Positions 1-5,163 of a stretch of DNA of 5,163 bases are shown one piece after another. A program made the position numbers and the translations under genes. Numbering within the stretch: the stretch's first letter is position 1; each line of letters opens with the position of its first letter. The notes below the pieces were generated by a model that saw nothing but the letters and a program-made list of their open reading frames with translations, did not search any database and was not told the origin of the DNA. This DNA is from an uncultured Variovorax sp. (lineage in GTDB: Bacteria > Pseudomonadota > Gammaproteobacteria > Burkholderiales > Burkholderiaceae_C). The DNA is taken from positions 1 to 5,163 of the forward strand of contig CAIQMJ010000705.1 of assembly GCA_903872875.1 (NCBI GenBank). Reading direction: 5' to 3'.

Positions 1-1338
1 GTCATGGACAACCAGTCGACCGATGAGCCATCGGGCGTCGTGCGCGCTTTCAGTGCGCTCACGGGTGACTTGACGTGGGCGTGGGATGTGGGGCGCCCAG
101 GCAAGACCGGCGAGCCCGCGGAAGGTGAAACCTACACCCGCAGTACGCCGAACATGTGGGCGACGCCGAGTTACGACCCTCAATTGAACATGGTGTTCCT
201 GCCGACTGGCAATGGCACGCCCGATCTGTTCGGTGGTCAGCGCTCCGAAGCCACGGACCGGGTCAACAGCTCGGTGGTTGCACTGGACGCCACCACCGGC
301 CAGGAGCGCTGGACCTTCCAACTGGTTCACCATGACGTCTGGGACTACGACCTGCCGTCCAAGCCGGTGCTCTACGACATGCCCGACGGAAAGGGCGGGC
401 GAATTCCGGCGGTGATTCAGGCGGCCAAGAACGGGCAGATCTATGTGCTGGATCGCCGCTCTGGCAAGCCCATCACCGCGGTCGAGGAACGTTCGGTTCC
501 GACGCGCGGCGTACCTGGCGAGCGGCTGTCGCCCACGCAGCCCTATTCGGTCGGAATGCCGTCGATGCGCGACCCTGTCCTGACCGAGGCGAAGATGTGG
601 GGCATCACGCCGATCGACCAGTTGAACTGCAGACTCCAGTTCAAGGCGCTGCACTACGAGGGCGACTACACCCCGCCCCAGACCGAGTGGTACCTGGAAA
701 GCCCTTCCTGGTACGGCACGACGAACTGGGGTGGCCAATCCATCGACAAGCAGCACGACATCATGATCGTGAACGACATGCGCATCATGATGAAGGGCCG
801 CCTGCTGAGCCGTGAAGTCGTGGATCAGCGCCTGGCAGGCAAGAAGACCGCGGGCGTTGGCGGCGTCATTCCCATGCTGAAGACGCCGTACGGCGCCGAG
901 CGCGGCATGGTGCAATCGTTCCTCGGCGTGCCTTGCACCGACCCACCGTTCGGTACGATGGCCGCGATCGACATGAATACGCAGCAGGTGCTCTGGCATC
1001 GTTCGCTGGGCACACCCGAGCAGTTCGGGCCGCTGGGCATGAAGACGCACATGCCGATCGAACTGGGCATGCCGACCCTGGGTGGTGCGACCACCACCGG
1101 ATCGGGCCTGGTCTTCTTCTCCGCTACATCCGACTACTACTTGCGGGCGCTGGACGTGATGACCGGTGATGTGCTGTGGAAGAGCAGCCTTCCAGTGGGC
1201 GGGGGATCGACGCCGCTGGTGTTTACATCGCCCGAAGACGGCAAGCAGTACGTCATCGTGACCGCAAGCGGTTCCCGTGCTGCACCCGACCACGGCGACT
1301 ACATCATCGCGTACGCCCTTCCCGCACCGGCCAGATAA
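1..1338 (+). CDS. Membrane-bound PQQ-dependent dehydrogenase, glucose/quinate/shikimate family (C-terminal part)
   Basis: Periplasm-facing quinoprotein that oxidises a sugar, polyol or cyclic hydroxy acid and passes electrons to ubiquinone. The frame is open through base 1, and the ATG at base 4 sits inside a conserved stretch (DNQSTDEPSGVVR), so it is not the real start. The missing part should hold the N-terminal membrane helices and the first propeller blades. Counting from that Met (444 residues to the TAA), visible family signatures are TPDLFGGQR (72-80), HHDVWDYDLP (109-118), AKNGQIYVLDRR (141-152), MWGITPIDQLNCR (198-210), NWGGQSID (241-248), ATSDYYLRALD (374-384) and the terminal GDYIIAYALP (431-440). 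Repeated ALDxxTGxxxW motifs are the tryptophan-docking repeats of the PQQ beta-propeller. Aligned from memory with E. coli Gcd, D114 matches catalytic Asp466 and K142 matches Lys493. The loop carrying His775 in Gcd reads SGSRAAPDHGDY here, shorter and with Arg in that place. That argues for a quinate/shikimate- or polyol-type substrate rather than glucose, but only as inference. The family call is secure; the substrate is not. Confidence 0.95.
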   Translation, partial: VMDNQSTDEPSGVVRAFSALTGDLTWAWDVGRPGKTGEPAEGETYTRSTPNMWATPSYDPQLNMVFLPTGNGTPDLFGGQRSEATDRVNSSVVALDATTGQERWTFQLVHHDVWDYDLPSKPVLYDMPDGKGGRIPAVIQAAKNGQIYVLDRRSGKPITAVEERSVPTRGVPGERLSPTQPYSVGMPSMRDPVLTEAKMWGITPIDQLNCRLQFKALHYEGDYTPPQTEWYLESPSWYGTTNWGGQSIDKQHDIMIVNDMRIMMKGRLLSREVVDQRLAGKKTAGVGGVIPMLKTPYGAERGMVQSFLGVPCTDPPFGTMAAIDMNTQQVLWHRSLGTPEQFGPLGMKTHMPIELGMPTLGGATTTGSGLVFFSATSDYYLRALDVMTGDVLWKSSLPVGGGSTPLVFTSPEDGKQYVIVTASGSRAAPDHGDYIIAYALPAPAR

Positions 1339-1380
1339 GTGGATGGCTGCCGCCTGGCTTCGGCCAACTGCGCAACCGAG

Positions 1381-1398
1381 ATCCGGCCTTCGCCGGAT
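1381..1398. terminator. Perfect hairpin between convergent genes, candidate bidirectional terminator
   Basis: A 7-bp perfect inverted repeat, ATCCGGC / GCCGGAT, with a CTTC loop. It lies 42 bases after the PQQ dehydrogenase stop codon and directly abuts the stop of the convergent SRPBCC remnant at 1399. The position suits a terminator serving both strands. No T-tract follows on either strand, so intrinsic termination would be weak and the call rests on placement and symmetry. Confidence 0.45.
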
Positions 1399-1662
1399 TC
1401 AACCCGGGATATTCGGCTCCACCAATTGGGCCAGTCCGAGAAGAGACTCCTGCCAGCCCAGGTAGCACATCTCGACGGGGATCAGGTCGGGGATGCCCTC
1501 CTGCACGACGGACATGTCGGTGCCGCAGGACACGAGCCTCAGCGTCACGGTCGTCTTCATGGTGCCGGACAAGCCGGGGTCGTCGAACGTCGCGTCGTAT
1601 GCAATGCGCTCGCCGGGAAGTGAAGAGGACGCCCCTCGACCTGCACGACATCGGCCTGCCAA
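1399..1662 (-). pseudogene. AHSA1-type SRPBCC protein, C-terminal remnant
   Basis: Reading leftward from about base 1620, the translation matches the C-terminal half of small SRPBCC proteins of the AHSA1 (activator of Hsp90 ATPase homologue) type. Landmarks are LPGERIAYD, TFDDPGLSGTM, TVTLRLVSCGTD, VVQEGIPDLIP, EMCYLGWQESL and a natural end, LAQLVEPNIPG, with a TGA at 1401-1399. Such proteins are usually about 150-160 residues with a helix-grip fold that binds a hydrophobic ligand; only some 73 family residues are present. The N-terminal half, with its usual RAPPERVW-like and GGSYRMSF-like stretches, is in none of the three minus-strand frames upstream. The open frame extends to 1662 only through a TTG and low-complexity residues (AGRCRAGRGASSS) without family resemblance, and is closed by stops just beyond. 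I read it as a 5'-truncated gene. An independently translated short protein is possible but there is no good start site. Confidence 0.7.
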
Positions 1663-1733
1663 CGGGACGGCACATCAAGATGATCTGCGAACGCGAACTT
1701 ACCCGGATGGGTGCGGTTGTCGAGCACCAGCAC
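1557..1733 (-). other. Unidentified open segment, possible 58-residue ORF after the TGA of the 107-residue gene
   Basis: A GTG immediately follows the TGA of the upstream small gene, in the same frame, and opens 58 codons to a TGA at 1559-1557. The first 40 or so residues look protein-like (VLDNRTHPGKFAFADHLD, then PSRWQADVVQVEGRPLHF) with mostly G/C third positions. The last 20 residues overlap the SRPBCC remnant in another frame and look like out-of-frame translation. I do not recognise the family. It could be the displaced end of the upstream protein cut by an in-frame stop, a fragment left by a deletion that also truncated the SRPBCC gene, or chance. No convincing Shine-Dalgarno sequence precedes the GTG. 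Confidence 0.25.
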
Positions 1734-2057
1734 TCAGGGGGCGCGGCGGCTTTCTTCGTAGTCGTTGTCCAGGCGGGCGAGGCCGAACTGCGAACCGAGC
1801 ACGCGCAACTGGCACCACATGGCGTCATAGCGCCCGCGCAACGAGTAGTTGGCCTGCACGACCCAGGTTTCCTCGGACCGCGGGCGGGCAGGCCATTGGC
1901 TGGCGGCCTCGAGGCTGACCGAAGGCCCCACGTGGTGGGCCACGTATTCACCGCAGGCCACGCGCGCATCGGCCACCTTCTTCTCATTCGCGAGCGAAAT
2001 CCACGAACCGACCGCCAGGGCGGCGATGGCGCCAATCAACAGGAACTGCTTTTCCAT
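1734..2057 (-). CDS. Small membrane-anchored hypothetical protein
   Basis: A 107-residue protein I cannot assign to a family. The N-terminus (MEKQFLLIGAIAALAVGSWI) has one short positive/negative cap and a hydrophobic segment at about residues 5-22, fitting a single membrane anchor or uncleaved signal, with no clear cleavage site. The remainder (24-107) is soluble, probably periplasmic, with aromatic patches (ETWVVQANYSLRGRYDAMW, 63-81) and two cysteines, C35 and C82, that could pair. This ATG was chosen over earlier in-frame starts up to 2285 because an AGGTGA lies 4 bases upstream and the hydrophobic segment begins right after it; the upstream extension is Arg-rich and unlike a protein. The end, LDNDYEESRRAP, runs directly into TGA-GTG and another open stretch in the same frame, so the protein may be truncated. 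It stands alone, with no operon partner. Confidence 0.65.
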   Translation of the reverse strand: MEKQFLLIGAIAALAVGSWISLANEKKVADARVACGEYVAHHVGPSVSLEAASQWPARPRSEETWVVQANYSLRGRYDAMWCQLRVLGSQFGLARLDNDYEESRRAP

Positions 2058-2061
2058 ACCT

Positions 2062-2067
2062 TCACCT
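2062..2067 (-). promoter_or_regulatory. Ribosome binding site of the 107-residue gene
   Basis: AGGTGA on the minus strand, 4 bases before the ATG at 2057. It decides the start in an open frame that extends 228 bases further upstream. Confidence 0.55.
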
Positions 2068-2286
2068 GATTCGATTCTCTTCGCCTCCGAATTCGCTGGA
2101 CGGTTGCAGCGGTCAGTCTCGCCTTCGCTCACGCTGGCGCGCCTGCGCGCGACGGACCATGCTTGATTTCGCGGCCGATGCATATCCCATGTTCGGGGGA
2201 TAAGGCGTGTGCCCGCGACTTTTTCCGCGGTGAATCCGCAAAGCGCCGGTCGTTGCCGCACAGCGCCAGCCAGCCTGTCCCCCAAG

Positions 2287-2306
2287 CCGGCGCGGCGCCT
2301 CGCCGG
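2287..2306 (-). terminator. GC-rich inverted repeat after the operon, weak terminator candidate
   Basis: CCGGCG / CGCCGG with an 8-base loop, 39 bases beyond the stop of the binding-protein gene, extendable by one G-T pair. The minus-strand sequence after it reads CTTGGGGG, with no U-run, so a Rho-independent terminator is doubtful. Position is the main argument. Confidence 0.3.
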
Positions 2307-2345
2307 TATCGCCGCTGTAGGCGAAGCTGTCTGCCGTGGCGTGTC

Positions 2346-3311
2346 TTATTCGGCCTGGATGCCCGCGCTCTTCACGATGCGGCCCCACTTCTGCGATTCT
2401 CCGGCCTGGAACTTCGCCATCTCTTCGGGCGAGGTCGTGAAGACCTCGGTACCTGTCGGCTCGTAGAAGGCGGCCCTCGCGGCGTCGCTCTTGGCCGCCT
2501 TCACGAGCAGCTCATTGAGCCGGCTGACCACGGACGACGGCGTCTTCGCAGGTGCGTAGGCCGCAAACCAGTAGCCCATCTCGTAGCCTTTCACGCCCGA
2601 CTCGGCGATGGTCGGCACGTCGGGTGCGAGTGGCGAGCGGCTGGCGCTCGACATGCCGAGGGCGCGCAGCTTGCCTGCCTTGACCTGCGGCAGGCCGGTG
2701 GCGGTGTCGGTGATCATCATGCTGATCTGGCCGCCCAGCAGGTCCGTCACCGCCAGCGTGTTGCTCTTGTAGGGCACATGCAGCAACTTGATGTCGGCCA
2801 TCTGCTGCAGCAGCTCGCCCGCCATCCGGCTCGACGAACTGCCGCTGCCGAAGCTGTACTTGCCGGGCTCCTTCTTCGCCAGTGCGAGGAACTCGGCCAC
2901 GTTCTTCGCAGGAAAGTTCGGTTCGACCACCATGATCTGGCCGCCCTTGCCCAGGCCGGTGATCGGTGCGAAGTCCTTCACCGGGTCATAGGGCAACTTC
3001 TTGAACAGGTGTTCGTTGGCAGCGTGGGTGGTGTTGGTCGTGATCAGGACCGTGTAGCCGTCGGGCGCTGCCTTGGCCACGTTCTGCGAGGCGATGAAGC
3101 CGCTGGCACCAGCCCGGTTGTCGATGATGACGGCCTGCCTGGTTTCGGCCGTGATCTGGTTGCCGAGCGCGCGTGCGATCTGGTCGGTGGCGGTGCCGGC
3201 TGCGAACGGCACGACGAAGGTGATCGGCTTCTCGGGGAATGACTGTGCCTTGCCGAGCAGCGGTGCGAGCGCCATGGCGGCCGCCAGCACGGTGAAGGAA
3301 ATTCTGTTCAT
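2346..3311 (-). CDS. Bug/TctC-type tripartite tricarboxylate transporter substrate-binding protein
   Basis: Periplasmic solute receptor of 321 residues, the usual family length. A Sec signal peptide (MNRISFTVLAAAMALAPLLG) is probably cut after GKA at residue 22. Family motifs are FPEKPITFVVPFAAGTATD (25-43), whose loop and Asp43 bind the ligand carboxylate in known Bug structures, DNRAGASG (64-71), APDGYTVL (82-89), LPYDPVKDFAPIT (106-118), KYSFGSGSSSSRMAGELL (151-168) and LLHVPYKS (176-183). The ATG at 3311 was preferred to an earlier in-frame start at 3395 because it opens the signal peptide and has GGAG 8 bases upstream. It is the last gene of a three-gene operon, 41 bases after the small AtuA-related gene. 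No TctA/TctB membrane genes are present, typical of the expanded orphan Bug proteins of Burkholderiales, which may share a transporter or act as sensors. The ligand is probably a carboxylate; its identity is unknown. Confidence 0.93.
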   Translation of the reverse strand: MNRISFTVLAAAMALAPLLGKAQSFPEKPITFVVPFAAGTATDQIARALGNQITAETRQAVIIDNRAGASGFIASQNVAKAAPDGYTVLITTNTTHAANEHLFKKLPYDPVKDFAPITGLGKGGQIMVVEPNFPAKNVAEFLALAKKEPGKYSFGSGSSSSRMAGELLQQMADIKLLHVPYKSNTLAVTDLLGGQISMMITDTATGLPQVKAGKLRALGMSSASRSPLAPDVPTIAESGVKGYEMGYWFAAYAPAKTPSSVVSRLNELLVKAAKSDAARAAFYEPTGTEVFTTSPEEMAKFQAGESQKWGRIVKSAGIQAE

Positions 3312-3312
3312 T

Positions 3313-3323
3313 GTTCTGTCTCC
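3313..3323 (-). promoter_or_regulatory. Ribosome binding region of the binding-protein gene
   Basis: GGAGACAGAAC on the minus strand. The GGAG core (3323-3320) lies 8 bases before the ATG at 3311 and fixes that start. The same GAGACAGAAC block precedes the first gene of the operon at 5124-5115. Confidence 0.7.
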
Positions 3324-3352
3324 GGATCGATGGTTGGAAAGAGCGAGGTGAG

Positions 3353-3721
3353 CTATGACCCTGCAAGCAGCGGCTCCAGCGTGCGGGGTACGCACAGCGT
3401 CATGTCGAGCAGCAGGAACGACAAGGACTTGCCATGCGTGTCCAGGTTCAGCGCGTCGTTGACGCCACCGTCGAGCACGCCGTCGAGCACGAAATTCATC
3501 GCGTGCAGCTTCGGCAATGTGAAGCGCTGGACACGCGACGGGTGCCGGTGCCGGAACTGTTCGGCCACGCGTTGCGGGGTGATCTGCGCCACGATCAAGT
3601 CGTAGAACTCGGGGTACCAGGCGATCACGCTGATGTTCGAGCGGTCGCCCTTGTCCCCCGTGCGGCCGTGCGCGGCGCGGTAGAGCGGTACGTTCATGGT
3701 GGGCGAATCGTGCGGAGTCAT
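3353..3721 (-). CDS. AtuA-related small protein (partner of the DUF1446 protein)
   Basis: A 122-residue protein matching the small domain that follows DUF1446 in AtuA proteins, encoded separately here. Signatures are VPLYRAAHGRTGDKGDRSN (11-29; the family's R-x-GDKGD-x-SN), VIAWYPEFYDLI, FTLPKLHAMNFVLDGVLDGG and the terminal LDTHGKSLSFLLLDM. In longer AtuA proteins this region is fused to the C-terminus, so the two products probably form one enzyme complex in the cytoplasm; that is inference. The start at 3721 overlaps the upstream stop as ATGA and has GGAGG 7 bases before it, so the two genes are translationally coupled. A second Met at 3697, eight codons in, is nearer the usual family start but has no Shine-Dalgarno sequence. 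The tail after the family domain (CVPRTLEPLLAGS) is short and unremarkable. The biochemical activity is not known to me. Confidence 0.88.
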   Translation of the reverse strand: MTPHDSPTMNVPLYRAAHGRTGDKGDRSNISVIAWYPEFYDLIVAQITPQRVAEQFRHRHPSRVQRFTLPKLHAMNFVLDGVLDGGVNDALNLDTHGKSLSFLLLDMTLCVPRTLEPLLAGS

Positions 3722-5112
3722 GGCGCGACCTCCGTGTCGAGCAGTTCGAAGCGAACAGGCACCGTCTCGCGCGGCAGCAGGCACGACAGCGTGTTGAGCC
3801 GGGGGGTGAGCGCAGTCCGCACGCCGCCGCCGCCGGCCGGGCCGCAGGTGTAGAGCGCCGTCACTTCTCGACCCAGGCGCTCGGCCTGCGCGCGCTCCGG
3901 ATGCGTGGCGGCGACGCGCAGCCGCACGTCGCGCATGCCGGCATCGGGGGTGTCGGCCAGCATGCGTCCGGCGTCATCGCCGAGGATGCTCAGCGCGCCG
4001 ATCAGGTCGACGCGCAGCGTCAGGCCTTCGAGCCGCCGGACCAGCACGTCGGCAGCAAGACGGGCACGCGCTTCGGCCCGGGGACCGGCATAGGAGATCT
4101 CGCCCTCGGCGAGCCAGCCGCCTTCCAGGCATACATTGACCTTGTAGTGCGTCGGCCGTACATGTCCGAGAACACCCGTCAGCGCGACGCGGTCCGCGCC
4201 CGGAAGCGCGTGCACCTCGGCTTGGGTGATGTCGGCCGCCACGTCCGGCGTGAGATAGCCGGACGGGTCGTGCACTTCGTAGAGCAACTGCTCTTTGACC
4301 GTGGCCTCGCTCACCATCCCTCCGGTTCCATCGGCCTTGCCGATGACGCAATGGCCGTCGCTGTCGATCTCCGCGATCGGGAACCCCACGTCGTGCAGGC
4401 CCGCCACTTCCTTGAAGCCCGGATCGGCGAAGTAGCCGCCGCAGACCTGAGCACCGCATTCGAGCAGGTGGCCGGCCATGGTGGCGCGGCCAAGGCGAAG
4501 CCAGTCGTCGCCACGCCAGCCGAAGTGCGACAGCGCCGGGCCGACCGCAAGAGACGGATCGGCCACCCGGCCGCAGACCACGATCTGGGCGCCGGCGTCG
4601 AGCGCGGCCGCGATCGGCTCCGCGCCGATGTAGGCGTTGGCGCTGACGACGCGCAGGGAGTCCATCCGCGGGCCCAGTGCCTCGCGCAACATGCCGCGGT
4701 ATTCGGATCCCGACAGATCGTCACCTTCGACCACGGCGATGCGAGGTTCGGGGGCGCCGAGTTCGCGCGCCATGCGCTGGATGTGACGTGCGGCTGCGCG
4801 CGGGTTTGCGGCGCCGAAGTTGCTCACGATACGGATGCCGTATTGCAGGCAACGCGCGAGCACGGGTCGAAGCATGGCATCGAGCAGGGGTTCATAGCCA
4901 GCCTCGGGATCGGCGCGCCGGCGCAGCTGCGCAAGTGCCAGCGTCCGTTCGGCCAGTGTTTCGAATATCAGGAATGCCCGGCCTTCCTCGCCTTGCTGCG
5001 CGAGACGCGCGATCAGCGTGTCGACCACCGGGCCGGCGGCGTCGGTACGGTCGCCGGAGAACCCTGCGGCACAACCTATGAGCAGCGGGAGATGGAGCGC
5101 TTCGGTAGTCAT
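3718..5112 (-). CDS. Acyclic terpene utilization AtuA family protein (DUF1446)
   Basis: A 464-residue cytoplasmic protein of the DUF1446/AtuA family, named from the acyclic terpene (citronellol/geraniol) utilisation cluster of Pseudomonas, where its precise reaction is not settled. Family landmarks in order are a glycine-rich N-terminal GCAAGFSGDRTDAA (13-26), FETLAERTLALAQLRR (50-65), RIVSNFGAANPRAAA (94-108), VVEGDDL (127-133), ANAYIGAEPIAAALDAGA (158-175), VVCGRVADPSLAVGP (178-192), HLLECGAQVCGGYFADPG (215-232), GTGGMVS (262-268) and YEVHDPSGYLTPDV (278-291). The length suits the split form, with the remaining AtuA domain supplied by the overlapping downstream gene. The ATG at 5112 has a GAGACAG block about 6-12 bases upstream and puts the GCAAGFSGDR motif close to the N-terminus as is usual. 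It is the first gene of the operon. None of the other atu genes (carboxylases, acyl-CoA dehydrogenases) is in the window, so a terpene substrate is not implied. Confidence 0.92.
   Translation of the reverse strand: MTTEALHLPLLIGCAAGFSGDRTDAAGPVVDTLIARLAQQGEEGRAFLIFETLAERTLALAQLRRRADPEAGYEPLLDAMLRPVLARCLQYGIRIVSNFGAANPRAAARHIQRMARELGAPEPRIAVVEGDDLSGSEYRGMLREALGPRMDSLRVVSANAYIGAEPIAAALDAGAQIVVCGRVADPSLAVGPALSHFGWRGDDWLRLGRATMAGHLLECGAQVCGGYFADPGFKEVAGLHDVGFPIAEIDSDGHCVIGKADGTGGMVSEATVKEQLLYEVHDPSGYLTPDVAADITQAEVHALPGADRVALTGVLGHVRPTHYKVNVCLEGGWLAEGEISYAGPRAEARARLAADVLVRRLEGLTLRVDLIGALSILGDDAGRMLADTPDAGMRDVRLRVAATHPERAQAERLGREVTALYTCGPAGGGGVRTALTPRLNTLSCLLPRETVPVRFELLDTEVAP
3729..3733 (-). promoter_or_regulatory. 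Ribosome binding site of the small AtuA-related gene
   Basis: GGAGG on the minus strand, 7 bases before the ATG at 3721 and inside the last codons of the upstream gene. It supports the ATGA-overlap start over the internal Met at 3697. Confidence 0.75.
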
Positions 5113-5134
5113 CGGTTCTGTCTCGTTCGAGCAG

Positions 5135-5163
5135 AATGTAAGTGCGGTCCAGCTATCGGTGAA
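5135..5163 (-). promoter_or_regulatory. Candidate sigma70-type promoter of the AtuA/Bug operon
   Basis: On the minus strand, TTCACC (5163-5158) and TACATT (5140-5135) are 17 bases apart, each matching four of six consensus positions. The start point would fall near 5128, giving a very short leader before the ATG at 5112. It lies at the window edge, so a better promoter or a regulator site could lie just outside. Confidence 0.3.

Larger units (their letters stand above)
2058..2345. other. Intergenic stretch without a recognisable gene
   Basis: These 288 bases separate the end of the binding-protein gene from the start of the small membrane protein, both on the minus strand. No translation in any frame resembles a known protein, and no tRNA or other RNA gene was seen. 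It holds a GC-rich inverted repeat near the operon end (2287-2306), a second dyad, TATCCC / GGGATA, at 2183-2202 with an 8-base loop, and a short CCGCG / CGCGG pair at about 2212-2229. The relatively A/T-rich part around 2160-2230 is the likeliest place for a promoter of the small gene, but I could not find a convincing -35/-10 pair. Confidence 0.6.

Noticed and set aside
4..6. ATG at base 4 as the start of the PQQ dehydrogenase
   Set aside because: The frame is open upstream to base 1 and the Met sits within a conserved internal stretch, far from the family's N-terminal membrane domain.
1304..2035. Long minus-strand open frame (243 codons) through the middle region
   Set aside because: It lies in a different frame from both the SRPBCC remnant and the small membrane protein, whose translations are much more protein-like. 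It is an Arg-rich shadow frame.
1176..2069. Long plus-strand open frame (297 codons) across the end of the PQQ gene and the middle region
   Set aside because: It overlaps the dehydrogenase 3' end in another frame and then runs antisense to the SRPBCC remnant and the small membrane protein gene. Its translation is Arg/Pro-rich and resembles no protein.
2163..3242. Long plus-strand open frame (359 codons) opposite the Bug gene
   Set aside because: Antisense shadow of a clearly recognised gene in GC-rich DNA. The translation is rich in His/Arg/Gly with no known motif.
3468..3491. Perfect tandem 12-base repeat CCGTCGAGCACG
   Set aside because: It encodes the VLDG-VLDGG stretch of the small AtuA-related protein. 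The family already has a similar pattern here without extra residues, so this is codon coincidence rather than a duplication.
3785..4459. Minus-strand open frames nested in the AtuA gene (for example 3974-4459)
   Set aside because: Out-of-frame, Arg-rich shadows of the DUF1446 coding sequence.

Overview
The window looks like chromosomal DNA from a GC-rich proteobacterium, most likely a Burkholderiales member (Variovorax/Bordetella/Cupriavidus-like). This is inferred from the strong G/C bias at third codon positions, from a stand-alone Bug-type tricarboxylate-transporter binding protein with no transporter membrane genes beside it, and from GGAGACA-type ribosome binding sites. The species cannot be fixed from the sequence alone.

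Left part (1-1338, + strand): the C-terminal portion of a membrane-bound PQQ-dependent dehydrogenase of the glucose/quinate/shikimate family. The 5' end lies outside the window. The gene ends at a TAA and is followed by a short perfect hairpin.

Middle part (1339-2345): a loosely packed, partly decayed stretch on the - strand. It holds a C-terminal remnant of an AHSA1-type SRPBCC protein whose N-terminal half is missing (1399-1662), an open segment in another frame that I cannot identify (1557-1733), and an intact small membrane-anchored hypothetical protein (1734-2057). A 288-base stretch with no recognisable gene (2058-2345) follows.

Right part (2346-5112, - strand): a compact three-gene operon. 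Transcription order is an AtuA-family (DUF1446) protein, then an AtuA-related small partner coupled to it by an ATGA overlap, then, 41 bases later, a periplasmic Bug/TctC solute-binding protein. A weak sigma70-like promoter lies just upstream of the first gene, at the window edge. The arrangement suggests a catabolic module in which the binding protein captures an organic acid-like compound and the split AtuA pair acts on it or on a CoA derivative. The substrate cannot be told from sequence.

Nothing here looks like a mobile element, CRISPR array, RNA gene or clearly novel system. The points most worth a second look are the decayed middle region, the PQQ enzyme's changed C-terminal active-site loop, and the undefined substrate of the AtuA/Bug module.
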